Assembly: GCA_964499485.1 (NCBI GenBank)
Contig: CAZCLF010000006.1
Location: 1-64,000 of the forward strand
Length of the DNA stretch: 64,000 nucleotides
Direction of reading: 5' to 3'
Source of the DNA: Ga0074130 sp964499485
GTDB lineage: Bacteria; Pseudomonadota; Gammaproteobacteria; Burkholderiales; Rhodocyclaceae
Each line of letters begins with the position of its first letter. Positions within the stretch are counted from its first letter, which is position 1. The notes under the pieces were generated by a model. It was not told the origin of the DNA. It did not search any database and saw nothing but the letters and a program-made list of their open reading frames with translations. This document shows, in pieces, positions 33,846-42,119 of this stretch. Both the position numbers and the translations under genes were made by a program.

Positions 33846-35435
33846 CTAGTTTTTCTTCTTGGCGGCTGGTTTGGCGGGTGCCTTGTTCGCTGATTTACTG
33901 TTCTTTTCTGACTTGGTAGCTGAGGCTGACTTGCCGTTTTTGGCTGTGCTCTTCTTGGCGTCAGCATTGCCCTTGGTTTTTTTGCCATCAGCCTTTGCCG
34001 ACGTGCTGCTGCTTTTGTTGCTCTTCGTACTTCCTGTCGTGGCCGGCTTGCACACCTTGCGCCCTTTCTTATCCTTGGTACAGACCGGCGCAGTGCTTGG
34101 CCCGGCACTTGGGGCGTTGGGCAATTTAGCGTCTAGCGCCGCGAACTGACTATCGCTTGGTGCGTCTTTACCCGGCACCAGCAGCGTAAAGCCGGGGCCG
34201 ACCTTGGTCCGAGCCGTAATGCCATTCAGTTGCTTAAGGCGCGCTACCGAAATGCCATAGCGGGTGGCGACGGCATCTAGTTTTTCGCCTTTACCCAAGT
34301 TATGGGTTTTCCAGGCAGAGAGTGGTTTGTCCTGTGCTTCGTGGCTGCCCAGATTGTCGATAAAGGTTTGTACTTTGTCGGCAGGGAGTACCAGCGGGGT
34401 GCGGCTCTTGCCGGGAATAATGGGGCGCTGGTAAGCAGGGTTGAGGGCGATGAATTCATCGACAGGAATTTCAGCCAGCTTAGCGGCCAGCGTGACATCC
34501 AGATCGCCAGGCTTGTCCACCGTACCGAAGTACGGGCGGTTCGGAATGGGGTCGAGCTTGATGCCATAAAGCTCAGGCTGGGCGAGGATGTTCTTAATGG
34601 CCTGTAACTTGGGCACGTAGTACCGGGTTTCATCCGGCATGGTCAGGCTGAGGTAGTCAGTAGGTAGTCCCTTGGCGCGATTCTTTGCAATGGCCCGGCC
34701 AACGGCGCCTTCGCCCCAGTTGTAAGAGGCGAGTGCCAGATGCCAGTCGCCATGCATCTCGTAGATGTATTGCAAATAGTCGAGTGCAGCCTTGGTTGAA
34801 GCAATGATGTCGCGCCGCTCGTCCATCCACCAATTCTGTTCAAGGCGGTAGTTCTTGCCCGTTGAAGGAATGAACTGCCACATGCCTAGCGCCTTGGCAT
34901 GCGAGGCTGCCAGTGGGTTATAGGAGCTCTCGACAATCGGCAGTAGCGCCAACTCGGTCGGCATCCCACGCTCTTCCAGCTCAGAAACGATGTGATAGAG
35001 ATAGCGCTTGCTGCGTTCGACCACGCGCTTGATGTAAGTCGGATTATTCAGATACCAGGCCTGACGGTCTGCGACCAAGGCGCCATGCAGGTCCGGCATG
35101 GCAAAGCCATTACGCAGGCGTTGCAGCAGGTCATTGGCGGGGCGGGTGAGGTCGATAGTGCTAATGCGCGGCTCGTCTTCGCGTAACGTGGTGGAAGCGG
35201 GCGGTGTCAGCACAAATGCGGGTGGATTGACTTTGCTGTTACTAGTAGCCTCTTTCCCGATCGAGCTAGGTGGGTTCGGTAAACTTAATTCGGAGCTCAA
35301 CTGGAGGGGCGGCTCACGCAAGTTGTCAGCCAGTACCGGTGCCAATGGCAAAGCAAAAAATAACGCAAGTGTTGCCAGGGTCCGCAAGCAGCAGGCAGCA
35401 ATGTGTGCAGTCGCAGTCAGGTGCGGAGTGAGCAT
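33846..35435 (-). CDS. MltD-like lytic transglycosylase with LysM and lysine-rich tail
   Basis: Envelope peptidoglycan-cleaving enzyme. From ATG 35435 it is 529 residues: signal peptide (about 1-36, ending VLA), SLT domain (about 130-280) with catalytic Glu in LPIVESSYNPLAASHAKALGMWQFIPSTG (split here), then a LysM-like repeat (about 370-415, KAHNLGKGEKLDAVATRYG type). The last 80 or so residues are low-complexity, rich in K, S, A and T, ending KPAAKKKN. An earlier in-frame ATG at 35525 lacks a signal-like sequence. The basic tail may bind the acidic wall. Confidence 0.88.
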   Translation of the reverse strand: MLTPHLTATAHIAACCLRTLATLALFFALPLAPVLADNLREPPLQLSSELSLPNPPSSIGKEATSNSKVNPPAFVLTPPASTTLREDEPRISTIDLTRPANDLLQRLRNGFAMPDLHGALVADRQAWYLNNPTYIKRVVERSKRYLYHIVSELEERGMPTELALLPIVESSYNPLAASHAKALGMWQFIPSTGKNYRLEQNWWMDERRDIIASTKAALDYLQYIYEMHGDWHLALASYNWGEGAVGRAIAKNRAKGLPTDYLSLTMPDETRYYVPKLQAIKNILAQPELYGIKLDPIPNRPYFGTVDKPGDLDVTLAAKLAEIPVDEFIALNPAYQRPIIPGKSRTPLVLPADKVQTFIDNLGSHEAQDKPLSAWKTHNLGKGEKLDAVATRYGISVARLKQLNGITARTKVGPGFTLLVPGKDAPSDSQFAALDAKLPNAPSAGPSTAPVCTKDKKGRKVCKPATTGSTKSNKSSSTSAKADGKKTKGNADAKKSTAKNGKSASATKSEKNSKSANKAPAKPAAKKKN

Positions 35436-35582
35436 CAAGGAGGCGCCGGAAAGGGAGTGGTGCTGATGAAAACATTGATGCGAGCCATACGACAGGCACG
35501 CGCGGGCAGGGCGCATCTTAGTCATTCACGGTTACCCACGTCAATGCGCAAAGTGTTTCAGGATGTGGGGCATGAACGCGAG

Positions 35583-36365
35583 TCAGAAAACGTTCTTCCA
35601 TTCGCGGATCGCCGCGAAGACCTGAACCGGTTCCTGTAGGCAGTCATCCTTGCTGAATTGTCGTGCGGCAGCAATGACATCAGGTGCGGTTGAACGTAGG
35701 AAGGGGTTAGTTGCTAGCTCATCGGCAAGTAAAGAGGGCACCGTCGCCTGGTTAGACGCACGCAGTCGGGTAACGGCTTGGTTGCGGGCTTGCAATGCAG
35801 CATTGTCGGGCTCAACCGCCAGTGCGAACTTAAGGTTGGATTGCGTGTATTCGTGGGCGCAATAGACGCGCGTATCCGGAGGAAGCGCCGCGAGCTTGCT
35901 CAGCGAGGCGAACATTTGCTGTGGCGTACCTTCAAAGATGCGCCCGCAGCCACCAGCAAATAGGGTGTCACCGCAAAAGACCACCGTGTGGTCATCAGCT
36001 TTTCCCACATAAGCAATGTGTCCGAGGGTGTGGCCACCGACATCCAGCACCTGAAATTCGGCATCCAGCTCGGGCAGTTTTACCGTGTCGCCATCGTTCA
36101 GCGTGTGGGTCAGCATGTTAATCTTGTCTTGTTCTGCAGCAGGGCCATAGACCGGCACAGCGGCATGTGTCAGCAGCTCGCTGACGCCGCCAATGTGGTC
36201 GTTATGGCGATGCGTGATCAGGATGGCGCAGAGTTGCGTGCCAGTCTGTTGCAGATAGTCGAGGACGGGGCCGGCTTCACCGGGATCCACCACGGCGACC
36301 TTGTCACCTTGGCGCAAGGCCCAGATGTAGTTGTCGCTGAAAGCGTGCAGAGGGCTGATTTCCAT
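35583..36365 (-). CDS. gloB: Hydroxyacylglutathione hydrolase (glyoxalase II)
   Basis: Metallo-beta-lactamase-fold hydrolase of 260 residues that cleaves S-lactoylglutathione in methylglyoxal detoxification. The metal-binding motif THRHNDH is near residue 52, with further ligands in GGHTLGHIAY (about 110) and FCGDTLFAGGCGR (about 130) and the His in YCAHEYT (about 170). It diverges from the methyltransferase gene with a gap of only 42 bp, as in many betaproteobacteria. Confidence 0.96.
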   Translation of the reverse strand: MEISPLHAFSDNYIWALRQGDKVAVVDPGEAGPVLDYLQQTGTQLCAILITHRHNDHIGGVSELLTHAAVPVYGPAAEQDKINMLTHTLNDGDTVKLPELDAEFQVLDVGGHTLGHIAYVGKADDHTVVFCGDTLFAGGCGRIFEGTPQQMFASLSKLAALPPDTRVYCAHEYTQSNLKFALAVEPDNAALQARNQAVTRLRASNQATVPSLLADELATNPFLRSTAPDVIAAARQFSKDDCLQEPVQVFAAIREWKNVF

Positions 36366-36407
36366 AATCCCGCAATTTTACTTGAGGCAGCTGCTTTAAA
36401 ACCACCC

Positions 36408-37139
36408 ATGGCGAATACCGGTTTCATTGATTGGCTGGACACAGAACAGGGGCAATATGTGCGTCGCTGGGTCGAGTTGCGTCATGATCAGCTGGTTGCC
36501 GACATCTTTGGCTTTAATGCAGTGCAGATCGGCCTGCCGCAGTTAGATTTGCTGCGCGCCAATCGCATGCCGTTTCGTTTTCAGTGCAGCGAGGATTTAC
36601 CCGCGCATGTGTTGGCAACCCCGTTTGAGTTGCCGTTCGCGTCGGGCAGTATTGATCTGGTTGTGCTGCCGCATGTACTTGAGTTTTCGGACAACCCGCA
36701 CCAGGTGTTGCGCGAGGTGGAGCGTGTGCTTATGCCCGAGGGGAGTGTCCTCATCACTGGCTTCAACCCCTTCAGCTTATGGGGCATGCGCCGCCGCTTG
36801 TCGGCACAGCCGGCCGCTGCGCCATGGCGTGGGCGTTACATCAGTGTGCCGCGCTTGAAGGACTGGTTCACGCTGCTTGGACTAGAGACCCATATGGGCT
36901 GCTTTGGCTGTTATGCGCCGGCGCTCAAGCAACAGAAGTGGTTGAGCCGTTGGCGCTTTATGGAAGATGCAGGTGACCGCTGGTGGCCGTTTGCAGGCGG
37001 TGTGTATATGTTGCAGGCCATCAAGCGTGTGCATGGCATGCGGCTGATCAAGCCGAGCTGGAAAGATCGGCGCTCTGCGGCAAAAGCATTATCGCCAGTG
37101 ATTCAACGACAGACAAAAATTCAAAGAATAAAAGAATGA
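36408..37139 (+). CDS. Class I SAM-dependent methyltransferase (gloB-rnhA neighbour)
   Basis: Methyltransferase-11-like protein of 243 residues. The usual motif I (GxGxG) is degenerate; recognisable parts are LPFASGSIDLVVLPHVLEFSDNP (split here) and the post-core VLMPEGSVLITGFNPFSLWGMRR. The start ATG 36408 gives the common MANTGFIDWL N-terminus; a longer frame from 35988 overlaps gloB on the other strand. Its stop overlaps the rnhA start (ATGA), so the two are coupled. Substrate unknown. Confidence 0.88.
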   Translation: MANTGFIDWLDTEQGQYVRRWVELRHDQLVADIFGFNAVQIGLPQLDLLRANRMPFRFQCSEDLPAHVLATPFELPFASGSIDLVVLPHVLEFSDNPHQVLREVERVLMPEGSVLITGFNPFSLWGMRRRLSAQPAAAPWRGRYISVPRLKDWFTLLGLETHMGCFGCYAPALKQQKWLSRWRFMEDAGDRWWPFAGGVYMLQAIKRVHGMRLIKPSWKDRRSAAKALSPVIQRQTKIQRIKE

Positions 37140-37591
37140 GTGACGATACAAAGACAGAAGGTATTGAGCTGTACACCGATGGTGCCTGTAGCGGCAATCC
37201 CGGCCCCGGTGGTTGGGGTGTGATCTTGCGCATGGGCGAGCATGAGAAAGAGCTGTTCGGCGGCGAGCCCGAGACGACTAACAATCGTATGGAAATGATG
37301 GCTGTGATTGAAGGCCTGCGCGCCCTTAAGCGTTCAGTCCGCGCCGATATCTACACCGACTCGCAATACGTGATGAAGGGCATGAACGAATGGATTCATG
37401 GCTGGAAAGCCCGTGGCTGGAAAACTGCGTCCAAAGAGCCCGTTAAGAATGTGGACCTGTGGCAGGCGCTGGATAAAGAGTGCGCCCGTCATGAGCTCAA
37501 ATGGCACTGGGTCAAGGGCCATGCCGGCCATGTTGAAAACGAACGTGCGGATGCCTTGGCACGCCGTGGCGTAGAACAAAACCGCAAGTAA
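37136..37591 (+). CDS. rnhA: Ribonuclease HI
   Basis: Enzyme of 151 residues that cuts the RNA strand of RNA-DNA hybrids. Catalytic acidic residues are in YTDGACSGNPGPGGWG (Asp near 15), NNRMEMMAV (Glu near 53), YTDSQYV (Asp near 75) and NERADALA (Asp near 139). The start ATG 37136-37138 overlaps the preceding stop; a longer in-frame start at 36983 lies inside the methyltransferase gene. The rnhA-dnaQ order is widely conserved. Confidence 0.97.
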   Translation: MSDDTKTEGIELYTDGACSGNPGPGGWGVILRMGEHEKELFGGEPETTNNRMEMMAVIEGLRALKRSVRADIYTDSQYVMKGMNEWIHGWKARGWKTASKEPVKNVDLWQALDKECARHELKWHWVKGHAGHVENERADALARRGVEQNRK

Positions 37592-37655
37592 TCATGCAAT
37601 ACCGTTCCACCTCGCGCGGGTGTGAACGGACAATCGGATGTTGAGGGGAAGATAA

Positions 37656-38384
37656 ATGGCAGTACGTCAGATCATGCTGGATACCGAAACCACTGGCTTG
37701 GATTATCGGCTGGGCGATCGTGTCATTGAAATTGGTTGCGTCGAGCTGGTGGGCCGCAAGGTCACGCAAAAGACCTTTCACCAATATCTGAATCCTGATC
37801 GCCAGATTGATCCGGGCGCCCAGGCGGTGCACGGTATCTCTAACGATTTTCTCGCTGACAAGCCGCGCTTCAATGAGGTGGCCAAGGATTTTGTCGAGTT
37901 CATTCGTGGCGCCGAGCTGGTGATCCACAACGCCGGCTTTGACGTTGGCTTCCTGAATAACGAGCTGGCACTGGCTGGTTTGCCGCCCTTGGAGGAGGTC
38001 TGTGCTGGCGTGCTCGATACCCTAAAGCTGGCGCGCGAAATGCGCCCCGGCAAGAAGAACTCACTTGATGCGCTATGTAATGAATACAGCATCGACAACT
38101 CTGGCCGTACCTTCCACGGCGCGCTGCTGGATGCGCAGCTACTGGCTGAAGTATATCTATGGCTGACACGCGGCCAAGATAGCCTGCTGATTGATCTCGA
38201 TGCCCCCAGCACTGTGACGCACGCGCTGGAATTCGGCGATGCGGGCCGTCCCATCCTGCGCGTACTCCGCGCCACCGAAGACGAACTCGCCGATCACGAG
38301 CGCGTGCTGCAAGAGATCAACAAGGAAAGCAAAGGCAAATGCCTGTGGCTGGAGCAAGATGCGCCGGCCGCAGAGGCAAGCTGA
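37656..38384 (+). CDS. dnaQ: DNA polymerase III epsilon subunit (proofreading exonuclease)
   Basis: DEDDh exonuclease of 242 residues, the proofreading subunit of the replicative polymerase. Motif I LDTETTGLDY (Asp, Glu near 8-10), motif II VIHNAGFDVGFLN (Asp near 96), motif III HGALLDAQLL (Asp near 159). The C-terminal tail (about 190-242) is the polymerase-binding region. GAGGGGAA precedes the start. The next gene lies 99 bp away and is of different composition. Confidence 0.97.
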   Translation: MAVRQIMLDTETTGLDYRLGDRVIEIGCVELVGRKVTQKTFHQYLNPDRQIDPGAQAVHGISNDFLADKPRFNEVAKDFVEFIRGAELVIHNAGFDVGFLNNELALAGLPPLEEVCAGVLDTLKLAREMRPGKKNSLDALCNEYSIDNSGRTFHGALLDAQLLAEVYLWLTRGQDSLLIDLDAPSTVTHALEFGDAGRPILRVLRATEDELADHERVLQEINKESKGKCLWLEQDAPAAEAS

Positions 38385-38483
38385 GTAAGGGCGTTAGTGA
38401 AAGTCAGTGCGCTTGGCGAAATCGTCGATGCAGATGGAAATCAAGCTGATTAATTTGACGCCAAGGTATCCAAGGAGCTTTAA

Positions 38484-38984
38484 ATGCAATCCGTGGTGCG
38501 TGAATTTAGATGCAGAACAATACAACGAGGGTTTCTTCTGTACGTGGCACTTCTGCTCAGCGCTTGCAGTAGCGGTCCAATTTTTAAAACTGCTGCTGAT
38601 GAAGAGGTGAGAAGGCTTTGTGCGATTGATGGTGGGATTAATGTTTATCAAAAGGTGAGCTTGCCTATTGAGCGATTTGATAAAAATGGGTTTATCAATA
38701 TCCCGGATGTGGCAAGAGCAGCGCCTGATGCAGAGTATTACCGCGAGTCAGATATTTACTACTACTACCAGAGTGGCCAAGCTGGGATGGATGCCATGTG
38801 GAAAACAACTACGAGGATCGTCAGAAGGTCTGACAAGAAAATTATGGGGGTATCTATTAGTTATACCCGCAGAGGTGGCGATGCTCCGGGTCCATGGCAT
38901 CCAAGCTCCTACATGTGTCCGGCATACAGTACAGGACAGCCTCAATTGGAGACGTCAGTATTTATCAAAGGGGATCCTAATTGA
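38484..38984 (+). CDS. Putative lipoprotein of unknown function
   Basis: Protein of 166 residues. A basic N-terminus leads to a hydrophobic stretch with lipobox LLSAC (cysteine near 28), so it is likely lipid-anchored. The rest is hydrophilic, with YYRESDIYYYYQSG and several aromatic residues. I do not recognise a family. AAGGAGCTTTAA precedes the ATG. The gene is clearly more AT-rich than dnaQ and bolA around it, suggesting recent acquisition. The 135 bp after it hold no convincing gene. Confidence 0.75.
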   Translation: MQSVVREFRCRTIQRGFLLYVALLLSACSSGPIFKTAADEEVRRLCAIDGGINVYQKVSLPIERFDKNGFINIPDVARAAPDAEYYRESDIYYYYQSGQAGMDAMWKTTTRIVRRSDKKIMGVSISYTRRGGDAPGPWHPSSYMCPAYSTGQPQLETSVFIKGDPN

Positions 38985-39119
38985 ACAAAGCTGTAAAACT
39001 ATTTTTTCAACCAGGGCTCAGCTTGTTGCTTATGTAAATCTATCATCTGAAGTTTCGAGGGCAGCCCATAAGGAAGCCTTGATGGCTATCGATATGTTCG
39101 AAGTGCAAGTAACTATTTA

Positions 39120-39362
39120 CTAAGTCTGCTCAGGCGTCTTGCTGACGATGCTCAATGCATGAATTTCGCTTTTCATAAGCGGGGCCAGTGCGGCATAGAT
39201 CATACGGTGACGTTCCATGGTTTTCTTGCCACTGAACTGTTCCGAGACAATGAATAAGCGGTAATGCCCACCTTCACGTGCGCCTGCATGACCGGCATGC
39301 AGGGCGCTGTCATCGATGATGTCGATGCGCTGTGGTTCGAGCGTGGCGAGTAGCTCGCGCAT
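39120..39362 (-). CDS. bolA: BolA family protein
   Basis: Small protein of 80 residues with the BolA fold: HAGHAGAREGGHYRLFIVSEQF (split here) and the C-terminal HALSIVSKTPEQ. BolA proteins work with monothiol glutaredoxins in iron-sulfur and stress control. The N-terminus is short by about six residues compared with many homologues; the ATG at 39362 is the only good start, 12 nt after the yciI stop. It belongs to the yciB-yciI-bolA operon. In many relatives ppiC follows; here a foreign lipoprotein gene lies convergent instead. Confidence 0.92.
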   Translation of the reverse strand: MRELLATLEPQRIDIIDDSALHAGHAGAREGGHYRLFIVSEQFSGKKTMERHRMIYAALAPLMKSEIHALSIVSKTPEQT

Positions 39363-39376
39363 TTTGTCCGAGGTGT

Positions 39377-39676
39377 TTATGGCAGCACCTTCTTGAAGGG
39401 CTTGACCACGACATTGGCGTAGACGCCGGCACCGATATAGGGGTCGGTATCAGCCCAGGCCTTCGCATCCTCTAACGAAGCAAACTCGGCAACGATCAGG
39501 CTGCCGGTGAAGCCAGCGGGGCCCGGGTCATTAGAGTCGATGGCCGGGAAGGGGCCAGCGACAAACAGGCGACCTTCGTTCTTCAGGGCTTCAAGGCGTG
39601 CAAGGTGAGCAGGGCGTACAGAGAGGCGGCGTTCGAGGCTGTTTGGGACATCCTCGCCCATGATGGCGTAGAGCAT
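39377..39676 (-). CDS. YciI family protein
   Basis: Ferredoxin-like alpha/beta protein of 99 residues. The family pattern MLYAIMGEDVPNSLERRLSVRPAHLARL (split here) includes the central RPAHLARL, followed by GRLFVAGPFPA and EFASLEDAKAWADTDPY, with the conserved His and Asp. Enzymatic role unproven for most members; a few dehydrochlorinate or hydrolyse small substrates. Middle gene of the yciB-yciI-bolA operon. Confidence 0.93.
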   Translation of the reverse strand: MLYAIMGEDVPNSLERRLSVRPAHLARLEALKNEGRLFVAGPFPAIDSNDPGPAGFTGSLIVAEFASLEDAKAWADTDPYIGAGVYANVVVKPFKKVLP

Positions 39677-39762
39677 GTGGTTTCCTTAGATGGTTGAGTG
39701 TTGGAAGTGGGCGAGTGATCGGGCAGACTCTACAGTGCAGGCGGCAGCCCTCCGTCAGGCCT

Positions 39763-40296
39763 TCACTCCTTGATGTATTTCGATATCAGCAGACCTTGCG
39801 CGATGATGAATGCAAGCAAGAGGCCGAAGCTGCCAAAGAGTTTGAAGTTAACCCAGACATCAGTCGAGAAGTTGTGGGCGATGAACAGGTTGAGACCGCC
39901 CATGAAGGCGAAGAAGATGATCCACATGTTGTTAAGCAGGCGCCAGACGGGCTCGGGCATATCGATCTCTGACTTGGCGCTGAGCAAAGAGCGAATCAGA
40001 TTCTTGCCCATGAAAAGCTGGGCACCCAGTAGCACGATGGCAAATAGCCAGTAGAAGATGGTGAGCTTGAGCTTGATGAAGTTTTCATCATGCAGCACCA
40101 GCGTGGCGCCGCCGAAGACAACCACCAGTGCGAGGCTGACCCACAGCATGGTGTCGACCTTGCGGTGCTTCCAGTAGGTGAAGGCAATTTGTCCAATCGT
40201 TGCTGCAATCACCACGGCCGTTGCGACATAGATATCCGCCGCCTTGTAGGCGATGAAAAACAGGATGACGGGCAGCAGGTCGAAAAGAAGTTTCAT
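39763..40296 (-). CDS. yciB: Inner-membrane septation protein A (YciB family)
   Basis: Protein of 177 residues with five hydrophobic helices. It matches YciB: MKLLFDLLPVILFFIAYK at the N-terminus, FTYWKHRKVDTMLW after helix 2, and LRLNNMWIIFFAFMGGLN-like helix 4. It affects septation and cell envelope in some bacteria. First gene of the yciB-yciI-bolA cluster, downstream of msrB on the same strand. Confidence 0.93.
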   Translation of the reverse strand: MKLLFDLLPVILFFIAYKAADIYVATAVVIAATIGQIAFTYWKHRKVDTMLWVSLALVVVFGGATLVLHDENFIKLKLTIFYWLFAIVLLGAQLFMGKNLIRSLLSAKSEIDMPEPVWRLLNNMWIIFFAFMGGLNLFIAHNFSTDVWVNFKLFGSFGLLLAFIIAQGLLISKYIKE

Positions 40297-40363
40297 GGGC
40301 TAATGAAAGTCTATAGGTGTGAATCGGGCTGAAGTCGACGTTGGCGAGGACGTGTAGCTACAC

Positions 40364-40753
40364 TTATTTTTTTTCTTCGAGCGCCAATGAAGCCGAGTTG
40401 ATGCAGTAGCGTTCGCCAGTGGGCAGTGGCCCATCTTCAAAGACGTGGCCAAGGTGGGCATCGCAGTTTTTGCAGCGCACCTCAATTCGTACCATGCCGT
40501 GACTGAGATCTTTGATCTCATCGATGCGTGCTTTGTCGATGGGGGCAAAGAAGCTCGGCCAGCCGCAGCCTGAGTCGAACTTGGTGGTGGATTCAAAAAG
40601 CGGCGTGCCACAGCAGATGCACTTGTAGGTGCCGTCGAGCTTGCAGTCCCAGTATTCGCCAGTGTAGGGCGACTCCGTCCCGGCAAATTGCGTGACGTAG
40701 TACTGCATGGTGGTTAGTCTGGCCTTCAGCTCGTCATCATCTAAGGTGGTCAT
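40364..40753 (-). CDS. msrB: Peptide-methionine (R)-S-oxide reductase
   Basis: Repair enzyme of 129 residues that reduces methionine-R-sulfoxide. Two CxxC zinc pairs are seen: CICCGTPLF (near 46) and CKNCDAHLGHVFEDG (near 95). The core SGCGWPSFF and the catalytic Cys in RYCINSASL (near 118) are intact. The start is ATG 40753; a longer frame to 41044 overlaps the divergent dadA gene. Confidence 0.96.
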   Translation of the reverse strand: MTTLDDDELKARLTTMQYYVTQFAGTESPYTGEYWDCKLDGTYKCICCGTPLFESTTKFDSGCGWPSFFAPIDKARIDEIKDLSHGMVRIEVRCKNCDAHLGHVFEDGPLPTGERYCINSASLALEEKK

Positions 40754-40834
40754 TTTGTCCTGCTCCGCGTTCTGTTTGGGGCGGTCGGTATAATAAGCCG
40801 AATCCTTAGTTGAGTCTTGAGCGCGGGTCCGGAA

Positions 40835-42079
40835 ATGCGGGTGATAGTCCTTGGAGCAGGGGTAGTCGGTACAACGGCGGCCTGGTATCTGACCGAAGCT
40901 GGTCATGAGGTCACAGTGATCGAACGACAGCCCCATGCCGGACTGGAGACCAGCTTCGCCAATGGTGGGCAGATTTCCGTGTGTCACGCCGAACCGTGGG
41001 CCAACCCCGGTGTATTGCCGCATATCCTCAAATGGATCGGCCACGAATCCTCTCCATTGCTATGGCGCATGCGCCCCGATCCGGCCCAATGGGCATGGGG
41101 GCTGCGCTTCATTCGCGAATGCACGCCGGCACGCACCCGTGCCAACATCATTGCAGTGCTAAAGCTGGCGCTGCACAGCCGTGACTGCCTGCAAGCTTTG
41201 CGACGTCAGTTGGGGCTTGAGTACGATCAGCTTGAACGCGGCATCCTGCATGTTTATACGGATCGGCGTGAGTTTGAGCATGCGATTCCACAAGCCGCGC
41301 TGATGCGTGAATATGGCTGTGAGCGGGTGGTCAAGACGGCGGAAGAGTGTTTACAGATAGAGCCAGCCTTGCGCCACTCCCGTTTGCCCTTGGTGGGAGG
41401 GACGTACACCGCTGAAGATGAATCGGGCGATGCCTGCAAATTTACACAAGCACTGGCCGCCCGTTGCGCCGAGCGTGGGGTGGTTTATCGCTATGGCACG
41501 GTTGTCGAGGCCTTGCATACTGAAGGTGATCAGATTTGCGGTGTGGGTCTGGCTTCTGGTGAAGTGCTGACCGCCGACCGCTATGTGGTGGCGCTGGGCA
41601 GCTATACCCCCTTACTACTTAAGCCGCTGGGTTTTAGCTTGCCGATTTATCCGGGCAAGGGCTATTCCGCTACGCTGACGTTGCGTGATGATGCAGTGGC
41701 GCCAACGGTGAGCGTCACGGACGATGGTCACAAGCTGGTGTTTTCGCGCTTGGGACAGCGCCTGCGTATTGCCGGCACTGCCGAGTTCAATGGGTATAAC
41801 ACGGAGCTCAACCCCGTGCGCTGTGAGGCCATCATTAAGCGCACACAGGTGCTGTTCCCGCAGGCCACGACCGATGAGCCACCGGAGTTCTGGGCTGGCT
41901 TGCGTCCGGTCACACCGGGCAATGTGCCGTATGTGGGGCAAACCCGCCTGAGCAATCTATTCATTGATAGCGGCCATGGCACGCTGGGTTGGACCATGGC
42001 GTGTGGATCAGGGCAGTTGCTGGCAGATCTCGTCAGCGGGCAGACACCCGCAGTGGATCCAACTCCGTATCAGCCCTAA
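40835..42079 (+). CDS. dadA: D-amino acid dehydrogenase
   Basis: FAD enzyme of 414 residues that oxidises D-amino acids to keto acids and feeds electrons to the respiratory chain. The Rossmann motif VIVLGAGVVGTTAAWYL is at 3-19, with the acidic VIERQ end of strand 2. SFANGGQISVCHAEPWANPG (split here) and the C-terminal GHGTLGWTMACGSG are family signatures. The start is ATG 40835; a TTG six codons upstream is less likely. No dadX racemase is seen. Confidence 0.95.
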   Translation: MRVIVLGAGVVGTTAAWYLTEAGHEVTVIERQPHAGLETSFANGGQISVCHAEPWANPGVLPHILKWIGHESSPLLWRMRPDPAQWAWGLRFIRECTPARTRANIIAVLKLALHSRDCLQALRRQLGLEYDQLERGILHVYTDRREFEHAIPQAALMREYGCERVVKTAEECLQIEPALRHSRLPLVGGTYTAEDESGDACKFTQALAARCAERGVVYRYGTVVEALHTEGDQICGVGLASGEVLTADRYVVALGSYTPLLLKPLGFSLPIYPGKGYSATLTLRDDAVAPTVSVTDDGHKLVFSRLGQRLRIAGTAEFNGYNTELNPVRCEAIIKRTQVLFPQATTDEPPEFWAGLRPVTPGNVPYVGQTRLSNLFIDSGHGTLGWTMACGSGQLLADLVSGQTPAVDPTPYQP

Positions 42080-42119
42080 GGCTTAAGCCTGGCTGAGTGG
42101 GCAGAAGATGCTAAATAAA

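Noticed and set aside
38985..39123. Short frame after the lipoprotein gene ending in VQVTIY
   Set aside because: No start or ribosome site, no family features; it reads as non-coding or a decayed tail.
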